Shown here: positions 17,031 through 28,782 of the stretch, piece after piece | How positions within the stretch are numbered: the stretch's first letter is position 1 | Layout: each line of letters begins with the position of its first letter | From: Xylocopa sonorina | Taxonomy: Eukaryota > Arthropoda > Insecta > Hymenoptera > Apidae | DNA length: 64,000 nt | Assembly (NCBI RefSeq): GCF_050948175.1 | Contig: NW_027490096.1 | Span: forward strand, 558,001 to 622,000 | Reading direction: 5' to 3' | Made by a program: the position numbers and the translations under genes | Notes under the pieces: model-generated | Database searches by the model: none | The model's input: only the letters and a program-made list of their open reading frames with translations | Told to the model about the DNA's origin: nothing

Positions 17031-17527
17031 ACTTCGCAATGAATATTATATCTTATCGTGAAACATATAAATGAGATGCGATATCACGTTTTGAGAACCA
17101 TTAGAACTCTATTGCTTCGATATATAGACATCTGGAATCGGTATTTCCTAGCAAGGATGTGTCGCATTTACATTCTTTTGAAGTGAGTACGAGGTATACA
17201 TGACACTTCGCAATTGATATTATATCTTATCATGAAACATAGAAGTGAAATACGGTATCCCGTTTTAAGCAGTATTAGAACACTGTTGCTTCGATACGTA
17301 GATATCTGCAAACGTTATTTCCTAGCAAGGAAGTGTCGCATTTATATTCATTTGAAGTGTATGCGAGGAACACATAACACTTCGTAATGAATATTATATC
17401 TTAATATGAAACATTGAATTGAGATGCGATATCGCGTTTTAAAAAGCACTAGAACTCTATTCCTTCGATACGTAGACATCTACAAAGGCTATTTCCTAGC
17501 AAGGAAGTGACGCATTTACATTCTTTT
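17031..17527 (+). repeat. Long-range copy of 3478-3974
   Basis: About 490 bp (nearly three monomers) shares rare variants with 3478-3974 at a constant offset of 13553 bp: TATATAGACATCTGGAATCG, AAATACGGTATCCCG, GAGGAACACATAACAC and AATATGAAACATTGAATTG. Match quality drops sharply at the right end (CATTCATTTGAAG against CATTCTTTTTATG), marking a breakpoint. Confidence 0.85.
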
Positions 17528-17869
17528 TATGTGAATACGAGGTATACGTGACACTTCGCAATGATTATTTTATCTTACCATGAAACATAGAAATGAGTTG
17601 CGATATCGCGGTTTAAGAAGCATTAGATCTTCATTGCTACGATACGTAGATATCTGCAAACGCTGTTTCCTAGCCAGGAAGTGTCGCATTTTCATTCTTT
17701 TTAAGTGAATACGAGGTATACATGACACTTCGAAATGAATATTATTCCTTATCACGAAACATAGAAATGAGATACGATATCCCGTTTTAAGAAGCATTAG
17801 AATTCTATTGCTTCGTTACGTAGACATCTGCCTACGCTATTTCCCAGCAAAGAAGTGTCGCATTTACAT

Positions 17870-19780
17870 TCTTTTGAAGTGAATACGAGGTATACACAAC
17901 ACTTCACAATGAGTATTATATCTCATCATGACACATAGAGATGTGATGCGATATCGCGTTTTAAGAAGCATTAGAACTCCATTGCTTCGATACGTTGACA
18001 TCTGGAAAAGCAACTCCAGTAACGAAGTGTCGCATTTGAATTCATTTGAAGTGCATACGAGGCACACATGCCACTTCGAAGTGTATATTATATCTTATCA
18101 TGAAATATAGAAATGAAATGCGATATCGCGTCTTAAGAAGCATCAGAACTCCATTGCTTTGATACGCAGACAACTGCAAACGCTACTTCCTACCAAGGAA
18201 GTGAAGCATTTACATTCATTTGAAGTGTATGCGAGGTATAAGTGACAATTCGCAATGAATATTTTATCTTATCATGAAACATAGAAATGTGATGCGATGT
18301 CGCGTTTTGAGAAGCATTAGAACTCTACTGCTACGACATGTAGATTCCTGCAATCGCTATTTCCTAGCAAGGAAGTATCGCATTTACATTCTTTTGAAGT
18401 GAATACGATGTATACATAACACTCCATAATGAATATTATATCTTACTGTGAAACATAGAAATGAGATGCGATATCAAGTTTTAAGAAGCATTAGAACTCT
18501 ATTCCTTCGATACGTAGACATCTACAAACGCTATTTCCTAGCAAGGAAGTGTCGCATTTAAATTTTTTTGAAGTGAATAAGAGGTATACATAACACTCCA
18601 CATTAAATATTATATCTTATCGTGAAACATAGAAATGAGATGCGACGTCGCGTTATAAGAAGCATTAGAACTCTATTGCTTCGATACGTAGATAGCTGGA
18701 AACGTAATTTCCTAGAGAGGAAGTGTCGCATTTACATTCACTTGAAGTGTAGACGAGGAATACATAACACCTCGCAATGAATAATATATCTTATCATGCG
18801 ACATAGGAAAGAGATGCTATATCGCGTTATATGAAGCATTAGAACTCTATTGTTACGATTCATAGACATCTGGAGGTGCTTTTTCTTAGCAAGGAAGTGT
18901 CGCATTTACATTCTTTTGAAGTGAATACGAGGTGTACATAACACTTCGCAATGAATATTATATCTTATCATGACACATTGAGATGTGATGCGATATCGCG
19001 TTTTAAGAAGCATTAGAATCCTATTGCCTCTATACGTAGACATCTGCAAACGCTATTTCCTAGCAAGGAAGTGTCGCATTTACATTCGTTTGAAGAGAAT
19101 ACGAGGTATACATGTAACTTCGCAATGAATATTATATCTTATCGTGAAACATATAAATGAGATGCGATATCACGTTTTGAGAAGCATTAGAACTCTATTG
19201 CTTCTATATATAGACATCTGGAATCGCTATTTCCTAGCAAGGATGTGTCGCATTTACATTCTTTTGAAGTGAGTACGAGGTATACATGACACTTCGCAGT
19301 TAATATTATATCTTACCATGAAACATAGAAATGAGATGCGACATCTCGTCGTAAGAAGCATTAGAACCCTATTGCTTCGATATTGGGACATCTGCAAACG
19401 CAATTTCCTGGCAAGGAAGTGTCGCATTTACATTCTTTTTATGTTAACACGTAGTCTACATGACACTTCGCAATTGATATTAAATCTTAGCATGAAACAT
19501 AGAAATGAAATACGGTATCCCGTTTTAAGCAGTATTAGAACACTATTGCTTCGATACGTAGACATCTGCAAGCGCTATTTCCTGGCAAGGAAGTGTCCAT
19601 TTACATTCTTTGATGAGAATACGAGTTATACATGTAACTTCACAATGAATATTATATCTTATCATGAAACATAGAAATGTGATGCGATATCGCGTTTTGA
19701 GAAGCATTAGAACTCTACTGCTACGATACGTAGATTTCTGCAATCGCTATTTCCTAGCAAGGAAGTGTCGCATTTACAAT
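17870..19780 (+). repeat. Paralogous satellite block, left copy
   Basis: About 1.9 kb shared with 31002-32389. Diagnostic variants are ACTCC(A/G)GTAACGA with GAGGCACACATGCC, and GTGTCCATTTACATTC followed by ACATGTAACTTCACAATG. The offset falls from 13132 to 12609 within the block, so the right copy lacks three monomers or the left gained them. Both transposons lie between the two copies. Confidence 0.85.
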
Positions 19781-21087
19781 CTTTTGAAGTGAATACGAGG
19801 TTATGATAACACTCCACAATGAATATTATACCTTATCATGGAACATAGAAATGAGATGCGATATGGCGATTTATGAAGCAGTAGATCTCTATTGCATCGA
19901 TACGTAGAAATCGGCCACCGCAATTTCCTAGCAAGGAAGTGTCGCATTTACATTCCTTTGTAGTGAATACGAGGTATTCATGACACTTCGCAATGAATAT
20001 TATATCTTATCATGAAACATAGAAATGAGATGCGACATCTTGTTTTAAGAAGCTATAGAACTCTATTGCAACGAAACGTAGACTTCTGCAAACGCTATTT
20101 CCTAGCAAGCAAGTGTCGCATTTACGTTCTTTTGAAGTGAGTGCGAGGTGTACATGTTACTTCGCAATGAATATTGTATCTTATCATGAAACATAGAAGT
20201 GAGATGCGATAACTCGTTTTAAGAAGCATTAGAACTCTATTGCTTCGATACGTAAACACCTGCAAACGCTATTTCCTAGCAAGGGAGTGTCGCATTTACC
20301 TTCATTTGTAGTGTATGCGAGGTATACATGACACTTCGCAATGGATATTATATCTTATCATGAAACATAGAAATGAGATTCGATATCGCGTTTTAAGAAG
20401 CAATAGAATTCTATTGCTTCGACACGTAGATATCTGCAAACGCTATTTAATAGCAAGGAAGTGTCGGATTTACATTCCTTTGAAGTGAATACGAGGTATA
20501 CATGACACGTCGCAATGAATAATATAACTTATCATGCCACATAGGAATGAGATGCGATATCTCGTTTTAGGAAGCATTAGAACTCTATTGCTTCGATACG
20601 TAGAAATCTGCCATCGGTACTTCCAAGCAAGGAAGTGTCGCATTTACATTCATTTGAAGTGTATGCGTGATATACATGACACTTCGCAATGAATACTATA
20701 TCTTATCTTGAAACATAGAAATGAGAATCGATTTCGCTTTTTAAGAAGCATTACAATACTATTGCTTCGATACGTAGACATCTGCAAACGCTATTTAATA
20801 CAAGGAATGTCGCATTTACATTCATTTGAAGTGTAGACGAGATATACATAACACTGCACAATGAATATTATATCTTATCATGAAACGTAGAATTGAGATG
20901 CGATATCGCGTTCTGAGAAGCATTAGAACTCTCATTATATGATATGTAGACATCTGCAAACGCTAATTCCTAGCATGGAAGTGTCGTATTTACATTCATT
21001 TGAAGTGTATGCGAGGTATACATGACACTTCGCAATGAATATTATATCTTATAATGAAACATAGAAATGAAATGCGATATCGCATTT

Positions 21088-21522
21088 TAAGAAGCATTAG
21101 AACCCTGTTGCTATGATACGTAGACATCTGCTAAAGCTATTTCCTAGCAAGGAAGTGTCGAATTTACATGCTTTTGAAGTGAATACGTGGTATACGTGGC
21201 ATGTCGCAATGAATATTATATCTTATCATGAAACATAGAAATGAGATGCGATATCGAGTTTTAAGAAGCATTAGATCTCTATTGCTACGATACGTAGACA
21301 TCTGCAGACGCTTTTGCCTAGCAAGGAAGTGTCACATATACGTTCGTTTGAAGTGAATACGAGGTATACATGACACTTCGCAATGAATATTATATCTTAA
21401 CATGAAACATACAAATGAGATGCGATATCGCGTTTTAGGATGCATTACAACTCTATTGCTACGATAAGAACACACCAGCAAACGCCATATCCTTGCCGGG
21501 AAGTGTCGCAATTACATTCTAT
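21088..21522 (+). repeat. Long-range copy of 7176-7610
   Basis: About 435 bp shared at an offset of 13912 bp (80 monomers). Both copies carry the odd monomer with ACGATAAGAACACACCAGC in place of the usual ACGATACGTAGACATCTGC, followed by TTGCCGGGAAG. Confidence 0.85.
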
Positions 21523-22187
21523 TGAAGTGAATACGAGGTATACATGACACTTCGCAATGAATATTATATCTTATCACGAAACATAGAAATGAGATGCGAT
21601 ATCCCGTTTAAAGAAGCATTAGAACTCTATTGCTTCGATACGAAGGCATCTGGAAACGCTATTTCCTAGAAAGGGGGTGTCTCATTTACATTCTTTTGAT
21701 GTGAATACGTAGTATACATGACCCTCTGCAGTGAATATTATGTGTTATCGTAAGACATAGAAATGAGATGCGATATCTCGTTTTGAGAAGCATTAGAAAT
21801 CTGTTGCTTCGATGCGTAGACATCTGCCATCGCTATTTCCTAGCAAGGAAGTTTCGCATTTACATTCATTTGAAGTGTATGCGAGGTATACATAACACTC
21901 CACAATGAATATTATATCTTATCATGAAACGTAGAAATAACGAGCGATTTTGCGTTTTAAGAAGGATTAGAACTCTATTGCTTCGATACGTAGACATCTG
22001 CAAACGCTACTTCCTAGCAAGAAAGTGTCGCATTTGCGTTCTTCTGAAGTGAATACGAAGTATACATGTCACTTCGCAATGAATATTATATCTTATCATG
22101 AAACATAGAAATGAGATGCGATATCGCGATTTAAGATGCATTAGAACTCTAATGCTTCGATACGTAGACATCTGCCAGCGCTATTTC

Positions 22188-22191
22188 CTAG
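22188..22191. repeat. Target site duplication CTAG, left copy
   Basis: The last four satellite bases before the element. They recur immediately after it, while unbroken monomers have a single CTAG in TTCCTAGCAAGG. Confidence 0.9.
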
Positions 22192-22527
22192 TGTGACGTC
22201 AGGCGTAGCGCCTGCCACCCATTACATACGTCAGCATCCTCGTAACCTCCAGCATCGACCCCTGGACACAGGCAACCTGCAATACTTGCCTGAAGTATCG
22301 GCAATCAGCAGATTCGCGCGCGCACGACCGCACGCACTCAGACGTACGTGCAAGGTCCGCTGTCTCGCTCGCATCTACGAGCAACCCTATCGCCCTCTCA
22401 TCAGGAATTCCGCCCAACAGAGAGAAGAAGCCGCAGTCCGTCGCCGCAATTGGGACTTTTCCAGTTCAGGGAATCTACGTTGCCTGAACCTACGTACTAT
22501 TTCTAGAATAAGTCTATAATACTCATA

Positions 22528-22535
22528 GATATAAG
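22528..22535 (+). promoter_or_regulatory. TATA-like box in LTR copy 1
   Basis: GATATAAG lies in an A+T-rich stretch and is followed by GTACTCGACACG and TTGTAACAC. The second LTR has TATAAATA at the corresponding place, followed by GTACACGACAC and TTGTAACAC. Conservation of position and downstream bases between divergent copies suggests the U3 core promoter with the start of R nearby. This is inference from motif and alignment only. Confidence 0.45.
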
Positions 22536-23108
22536 TACTCGACACGAATTGTAACACACCACAACACACATGTAATTCTAAGTCCTTATTCCTAAGATTA
22601 GACGCTAGATGCGCCCAGGCTATCGGCACGAGCCGCTAGCCCCACCACGCGCCGCGAGTCCCCACTCGCTGGACCGCGCGCACCCTACCACGAGCGCCTG
22701 CGACCGTAGCGCCTCGCGAACCGAGGAGGTCCCAGACGGGCCTCGAGAGACACATTCGAGTCCTCGGGCTCCTAGAGTTAACATCGATCTTCCATCTCAA
22801 GCCGCCTCAATGTGGGGTCTAGGCTACGCGTTGCTATTTCCATTTTACTAGTTCTAACTTAGAATAATTTCACTTTTGTACATTTTAACTTAGAATATAT
22901 TTTACTTTAGTCACTAAATCCAATCTACAAGTTCTTTTACCAGTTCTACTAGTTCCTGTTCCAATAATTACTAAATCTAAACTTAATATACTTGTTCCTA
23001 CGTTAAAACATTATTCTTAATCTACAAACTCTACGACGTGTTCCTTCCAACAATTGGGTTGCGTTTGTTCACCTTGAAGGAGTATAGAACTCAGCTTTGC
23101 GACGTTGC

Positions 23109-23131
23109 GATAGAGCGGACCGCCGCCTATC
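23109..23131 (+). other. Conserved GCGG/CCGC hairpin in LTR copy 1
   Basis: Outer arms GATAG and CTATC pair, inner arms GCGG and CCGC pair around the loop ACCG, and one A bulges. The core GAGCGGACCGCCGC recurs twice in the other LTR with a compensating change in the outer arms. It lies about 60 bp upstream of the ATG of the conserved reading frame. A transcript structure (5' leader, packaging or translation control) or a protein-binding dyad are both possible; the function is unknown. Confidence 0.55.
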
Positions 23132-23170
23132 CTTCTGAACATTGCCTGAAAGTATAGAAAAACTGGGTGA

Positions 23171-23545
23171 ATGAAACGTGGATCCGGTTCGCGAAGAACA
23201 CGACGCGCGGGTCGTAAGAATTTTATTCGTTCACTTGCTCGAGAATACCTGGGAGATACACCCCGAGTCCTCGTACCGCAGCAACCTGTCGTCATCGTTC
23301 CGGTTCAGTCACAGTTTTCCGAAACGCCAATCAAAGCCGATTCGCCTGCCTCTGCAGCCAACGTCTCTGCAATATCCACAGTTTCCGCTGAATCTACTCT
23401 GCATCCAGACCGCTGTTTCCCGTTATGCTGGAAGTTAATCAAAGTCACCGTCAACATCAACCGACAGATCGCTGTATCGATACCTACCAACGACCCCCGA
23501 CGCACATTCTACCTGCGTATCGAGACTGAAGCCAGCGAAAGGTAA
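23171..23545 (+). CDS. Short LTR-encoded frame with conserved Arg-rich motif, copy 1
   Basis: A 124-residue frame starting at ATG 23171. Residues 10-26 are T-R-R-A-G-R-K-N-F then I-R-S-L-A-R-E-Y, a basic motif. Residues 98-115 run R-Q-I-A-V-S-I-P and end D-P-R-R-T-F-Y-L. Both patches recur in the minus-strand frame of the second LTR, in the same order. The stop lies in GAAAGGTAAGG, which resembles a 5' splice site, so the frame may be an exon whose true end is that donor. I cannot assign a protein family; an N-terminal Gag-like or accessory peptide is possible. The true start is uncertain because the homologous frame extends further upstream. This copy may be inert today, but its relationship to the other copy shows past coding. 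Confidence 0.45.
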   Translation: MKRGSGSRRTRRAGRKNFIRSLAREYLGDTPRVLVPQQPVVIVPVQSQFSETPIKADSPASAANVSAISTVSAESTLHPDRCFPLCWKLIKVTVNINRQIAVSIPTNDPRRTFYLRIETEASER

Positions 23546-23701
23546 GGCTTTTCCATCATATCGCGAGTGTTTTTACCGCGCCGCGTAAGCCAAAAATATC
23601 GGACCCGGTCGTAACGCGTTCCCGCGGAGCGAAAACCGTCTAAATAGGCTCCTGTCGTGAAGCCTCCGGATAAACGAAAAATTCTTTCGCCGGAAGTGAC
23701 A

Positions 23702-23705
23702 CTAG
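23702..23705. repeat. Target site duplication CTAG, right copy
   Basis: The first four satellite bases after the element, identical to those before it. Removing the element and one CTAG restores a normal monomer. Confidence 0.9.
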
Positions 23706-26700
23706 CAAGGAAGTGTCGCATTTACATTCTTTTGAAGTGAATTCGAAGTATACATAACACTTCACAATGAATATTATATCTTACCATGAATTATAGGAAT
23801 GAGGAGCGATATCGCTTTTTAAGAAGCATTAGAACTCTATTGCTACGATACCTAGACATCTGCAAACGCTATTTCCTAGAAGGAAGATTCGCATTTACAT
23901 TCTTTTTAACTGCAGACGAGATATACATAACCAATCGCAAAGAATATTATATCATATCATGAAACATAGGAATGAGTTGCGATATCTCGTTCTAAGAAGC
24001 ATTAGAACTCTATTGCTTCGATGCGTAGACATCTGCCAACGGTATTTCTTAGCAAGGAAGTGTCGTATTTACATTCATTTGAAGTGAATACGAGGTGTAC
24101 ATGACACTTCGCAATGAATATGATATCTCATCAAGAAACATAGAAATGAGATGCGAAGTCTCGTTTTAAGAAGCATTAGAACCCTATTGTTTCTATACGT
24201 AGACATCTGGGAACGCTATTTCCTAGCAAGGAAGTGTCGCATTTACATTCCTTTGAAGTAAATACGAGGTTCACATGCCACTTCGCGATGAATATCATAT
24301 CATCACGAAACATAGAAATAAGATGCCATAACGCGATTTAAGAAGCATTAGATCTCTATTGCTTCGATACGGAGACAATTGCAAACTGTATCTCCTAGCA
24401 AGGAAGTGTAGCATTTACATTCTTTTGAAGTGAATACGAGGTATACATAACACTCCACAATGAATATTATACCTTATCACGAAACATAGGTATGAGATGC
24501 GATATCGCGATTTAAGAAGCATTAGAACACTAATGCTTCGATACGGAGACATCTGCAAAGGACATTTGCTAGCAAGGAAGTGTCGCATTTACATTCAATT
24601 TAAGTGAATACGAGGAATAAATAACACTTCGCAATGAATATTACATCTTATCATGATTCATAGAATTGAGATGCGATATCGCATTCTAAGAAGCACTAGG
24701 ACTCTAATGCTACGAAACGTAGACATCTGCAATCGCTATTTCCAAGTAAGGGAAAGTCGCATTTACATTCTTTTGAAGTGAATACGAGGTATGCATGTCA
24801 CGTCGCAATGAATATTATATCTTATTATGAAACACAGAAATGAGATGCGATATCGCGATTTAAGAAGCATTAGAACACTATGGCTTCGGTACGTAGGCAT
24901 CTGCAAACGCTATTTCCTAGCAAGGAAGTGTCGCATTTACATTCATTTGAAGTGTAGACGTGGAATACATAACACTTCGTAATGAATATTATATCTTATC
25001 ATGACACATAGAGATGTGATGCGATATCGCGATTTAAGAAGCATTAGAATCCTATTGCTTCGATACGTAGACATCTGGTAACGTAATTTTCTAGAAAGAA
25101 GTGTCGCATTTACATTCATTTGAAGTGTATACGAGGTATACATGACACTTCGCTATGAATATTGTACCTTATCATGAAACATAGAAATAAGATGCGATAT
25201 CGCGTTTTGAGAAGCATTAGAAATCTATTGCTACGATACGTAAACATCTGCAAACGTTATTTCCTAGCAAGGAAGTGTCGCATTTACATTCTTTTCAAGT
25301 GAATACGAGGTATACATAACAATGCACAGTGAATATTATATCTTATTATGAAACATAGAAATTAGATGCGATATCTCGTTTTCAAGAAGCATTAGTACTC
25401 TATTGCTTCGATACGTAGTCATCTGCAAACGCTATTTCCTAGCAAGCAAGTGTCGCATTTACATTCTTTTGTAGTGAGTACGAGGTGTACGTGACACATC
25501 GCAATGAATATTATATCTTATCATGAAACATAGAAATGGGAAGCGATATCGCGCTTTAAGAAGCATTAGCAGTCTATTGCTGCGATACGTAGACATCTGC
25601 AAACGCTATTTCCTAGCAAGGAAGTGTCGCATTTACATACATTTGTAGTGCATGCGTGGTATACATGACACTTCGCAATGAATATCATATCTTACCATGA
25701 TACATTGAAATGAGATGCGATATCGCTTTTTGAGAAGCATTAGAACTCAAATGCTACGATACGGAGACATCTGCAAACGCGATTTCCTAGCAAGGAAGTG
25801 TCGCACTTACATTCCTTTGAAGGGAATAGGAGGTATACATAACATTCCACAATGAATATTATATATAATCATGAAACATAGAAATGGGATGCGATATCGC
25901 GTTTTGAGAAGCACTAGAACTCTATTGCTTCTTACGTAGACAATTGCAAACGCTACTTCCTAGCAAGGAAGTGTCGCATTTACATTCATTTAAAGTGTAT
26001 ACGAGGTATACATAACACTGCACGATGTACATTATATCTTATCATGAAACATGGGAATAAGATGCGATATTGCGATTTCAGAAGCATTAGAATCCTATTG
26101 CTCGATACGTAGACATCTCCAAACGCTACTTGCTAGCATGGAAGTGTCGCACTTACATTTTTTTGAAAGGAATACGAGGTGTACTTGACACTTGGCAATG
26201 AATATTATATCTTATCATGAAACATAGAAATGTTGTGCGATATGGCGCTTTAAGAAGCATTAGCACACTATTGCCTCGATACGTAGACATCTGCAAACGC
26301 TAGTTCCTAGGAGGGAAGTGTCGCATTTACATTCATTTGAAGTGTAGACGAGATATACATAGCACTGCACAATGAATATTATATTGTATCATGAAACGTA
26401 GAAGTGAGTTGCTATATCGCGATTTAAGAAGCATTAGAAATCTATTGCTTCGATACGTAGACATCTGCAAACGCTACTTCCTAGCAAGGAAGAGTCGCAT
26501 TTACATTCATTTGTAGTGTATGCGGGGTATACAGGACATTTCGCAATGAATATTACATCTTATCATGAAACATAGAAATGGGATGCGATATCGCGTTTTG
26601 AGAAGCATTAGAACTCCAATGCTACGATACGCAGACATCTGCAAACGCTATTTCCTAGCAAGGAAGTGTCGCATTTACATTATTTTGAAGTGAATACGAG

Positions 26701-28148
26701 GTATACGTGACACTTCGCAATGAATATTATATATTATCATGAAACAAAGAAATGAGATGCGATATCGCGATTTAAGGAGCATTAAAACTCTATTGCTTCG
26801 ATACGTGGACATCTGCAAACACTAATACCTAGCAAGGAAGTGTAGCATTTACATTCTTTTGAAGTGAATACGAGGTATACATGACACTTCGCAATGAATA
26901 TTATATATTATCATGAAACATAGAAATGAGATGCGATATCGCGATTTAAGGAGCATTAAAACTCTATTGCTTCGATACGTAGACATCTGCAAACACTATT
27001 TTCTAGCAAGGAAGTGTCGCATTTACACTCTTTTGAAGCGAATACGAGGTTTACATGACACTTCGCAATGAATATTATATCCTTTCATGAAACATAGAAA
27101 TGAGAAGCGAAGTCTCGTTCTAAGAAGCATTAGTACTCTATTGTTTCTATACGTAGACATTTGGATGCGCTATTTCCTGGCAAGGAAGTGTCATATTTAC
27201 ATTCTTTTGAAGTGAATATGAGGTATACATGACACTTCGCAATGTATATTATATCTCATCATGACACATAGAAATGGGATGCGATATCGCGTTTTAAGAA
27301 GCATTAGAACTCTATTGTTGCGATACGTAGACATCTGGAAACGCTATTTCTTAGCAAGAATGTGCCGCTATTACAGTCTTTTGAAGTGAATGCGAGATAT
27401 ACATAACACTCCACGACGTATATTGTACCTTATCACGAAACACAGTAATGAAACGCGATATCGCGATTTAACAAGCATCAGAACTCTATAGCTACGATAC
27501 GTGGACATCTGCAATCGGTATTTCCATCGCGAGGAAGTGTCGCCTTTACATTCCTCTGAAGAGAATACGAGGAATACATGACACTTCGCACTGAATATTC
27601 CATCTTATCATGAAACATAGAAGTGAGGTTCGGCATTGCGTTTTAAGAAGCATTAGAACTCTAATGCTACGATAAGTAGACATCTGCGAACGCTATTTCC
27701 TTGCAAGGAAGTGTCGCATTTACATTCTTTTGAAGTGAATACGAGGTATACATGACACTTCGCAATGAATATTATATATTATCATGACACATAGAAATGA
27801 GATGCTATATCGCATTTTAAGAAGCGTTAGAACTCTATTGCTACGATACGTTGACATCTGCAAACTCTATTTCCCAGCAAGGAAGTGTCGCATTTACATT
27901 CTTTTGAAGCGAATGCGAGGTATACAGGACACATCGCAATGAATATTATGTCCTTTCATGAAACATAGAAATGGGAAGCGAAGTCTCGTTCTAAGAAGCA
28001 TTAGTACCCTACTGTTTCTATATGTAGACATCTGGAAACGCTATTTCCTGGCAAGGAAGTGTCATATTTACATTCTTTTGAAGTGAATATGAGGTATACA
28101 TGACACTTCGCAATGAATATTATATCTCATCATGACACATAGAAATGA

Positions 28149-28152
28149 GATG
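28149..28152. repeat. Target site duplication GATG, left copy
   Basis: The satellite bases GATG precede the element and are repeated directly after it; ordinary monomers have one GATG in GAGATGCGATATC. Confidence 0.9.
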
Positions 28153-28339
28153 TGTCACGTCCAGGACCGGGAGAATTTCCGAAGTTGCCCGCGACGGCAC
28201 GTAGCAGAAATCGCGGAGCCGAGCACTATATTGTGATGGGCACCGTGGTTCCTTTTATGGGACGCTACCGGTAAAAATACCCGAGGACGCGATATAATGA
28301 GATTCCACAAGCCTTTCGCTGTCTTCACACCTTGATAAT

Positions 28340-28756
28340 TCAATAATTACGTTCCAGGTACAGCTGCTGTCGAGGATCGCCGTCTGGTATAGCTGCGGCG
28401 TAGGGTCGGCGTTGCGGAAACGTCAGAGGAACGAGTACCCAACGGCGTTGACCGGAACTGTGAAGTGGAGTCGCAGAGCTCGCCGAATCCGGGGAAGACT
28501 GGATTTGAACCGAGGTGGCAGCAACGACGACGGAGTGGCAGGCTGAATACGCTGGATCGGCGTAGTCGCGCACTAAACGACGTAGAAAGTTCTTTCTACC
28601 AGCACGACGCGTTTTCTTATTAGCGGAGCGACACATCCACGATGAACTTCTCCTAACTGGATTCAAATTGGATAAGCGGCGGTCCGCTCTATCCGCATCG
28701 GTCCAGCAGAACGAAGAACGTTCGGTTACTTCGAGTAGTCCGTACCTGTAGTCCAC
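28340..28756 (-). CDS. Short LTR-encoded frame with conserved Arg-rich motif, copy 2
   Basis: A 138-residue minus-strand frame. Its core (28562-28612) reads T-R-R-A-G-R-K-N-F then L-R-R-L-V-R-D-Y, identical to the plus-strand frame of the first LTR at 13 of 17 positions. Of those 13 codons, 9 differ only synonymously. A second patch near the C-terminus, R-P-Y-A-A-A-I-P ... D-P-R-Q-Q-L-Y-L, matches at 9 of 18. Between the two, the sequence is Ser/Ala/Val-rich and poorly conserved. The frame runs through one hairpin copy near its start, so the real initiation codon is doubtful. The family is not recognised. The pattern shows a protein-coding past; whether any copy is expressed cannot be seen here. 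Confidence 0.45.
   Translation of the reverse strand: MDYRYGLLEVTERSSFCWTDADRADRRLSNLNPVRRSSSWMCRSANKKTRRAGRKNFLRRLVRDYADPAYSACHSVVVAATSVQIQSSPDSASSATPLHSSGQRRWVLVPLTFPQRRPYAAAIPDGDPRQQLYLERNY
28670..28694 (-). other. Conserved GCGG/CCGC hairpin, copy 2A
   Basis: On the minus strand the outer arms are GGATA and TATCC and the inner arms GCGG and CCGC (extended by an A-T pair), with loop ACCG and one bulged G. It matches the hairpin at 23109-23131 in the first LTR almost base for base. Confidence 0.55.
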
Positions 28757-28759
28757 ACA

Positions 28760-28782
28760 GTTAAGCGGCGGTCCGCTCTAAC
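28760..28782 (-). other. Conserved GCGG/CCGC hairpin, copy 2B
   Basis: A second copy 90 bp from 2A. The inner stem and loop are unchanged, but the outer arms are GTTA and TAAC instead of GATA and TATC. That is one A-T pair changed to T-A with pairing kept, as expected if the stem itself is selected. Confidence 0.55.

Larger units (their letters stand above)
1..22191 (+). repeat. 174-bp tandem satellite, left block
   Basis: About 127 head-to-tail monomers with a modal period of 174 bp; the motif TCTTATCATG or a variant begins at 21, 195, 369 and 543. Landmarks in monomer order are AATATT, TCTTATCATGAAACATAG, GCGATATCGC, GCATTAGAAC, TTCGATACGTAGACATC, TTCCTAGCAAGGAA, GTCGCATTTACATTC, GAATACGAGGTATAC and CACTTCGCAATG. 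Neighbouring monomers differ at many positions, by substitutions and small indels, so this block is not recently homogenised. All copies have the same orientation. I found no unique sequence, gene or RNA gene in it. The block ends at the CTAG target site of the first transposon. The family is not one I recognise by name. Confidence 0.97.
22192..23701 (+). mobile_element. Solo-LTR-like retrotransposon insertion, copy 1 (plus)
   Basis: A 1510-bp non-satellite insert interrupts a monomer between TTCCTAG and CAAGGAAG. It begins TGTGACGTCAGGCG and ends CGCCGGAAGTGACA, which are imperfect inverted ends (11 of 14) with the TGT...ACA termini of LTRs. The satellite bases CTAG are duplicated on both sides; 4-bp duplications are typical of Ty3/Gypsy-type integration. 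There is no second LTR or internal domain, so a solo LTR left by LTR-LTR recombination is the simplest reading. A short non-autonomous element cannot be excluded. It is richer in G+C at its ends, with an A+T-rich middle (22850-23030). The reverse complement of the insert at 28153-29683 aligns along its length, including both ends, which sets the plus orientation here. Confidence 0.85.
23702..28152 (+). repeat. 174-bp tandem satellite, middle block
   Basis: The same satellite resumes at CTAGCAAGGAAG, exactly where the left block stopped if one copy of the CTAG duplication is removed. About 25-26 monomers lie between the two transposons. It contains an adjacent near-identical monomer pair (26720 and 26894 regions, both carrying AAGGAGCATTAAAAC) and a five-monomer duplication (27.1 kb copied to 28.0 kb). 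No genes or other elements were seen. It ends at ATGAGATG, the target site of the second transposon. Confidence 0.97.

Noticed and set aside
19318..19674. A 118-residue open frame with repeated motifs, and similar frames elsewhere (6040-6351, 43823-44155, 54085-54456, 59303-59662)
   Set aside because: They are all satellite sequence read in phase because the period is 58 codons. The consensus contains stops in the frame, the starts are arbitrary, and there is no promoter or other gene structure.
22609..22851. An 80-residue open frame in the first LTR (+)
   Set aside because: Its composition reflects G+C-rich LTR DNA. Similarity to the corresponding part of the second LTR is at the DNA level and does not hold as protein.
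23560..23580. ATATCGCG in the LTR tail as a satellite-derived fragment
   Set aside because: Only eight bases match, and the motif is in both LTRs with unrelated flanks, so shared origin with the satellite is not supported.
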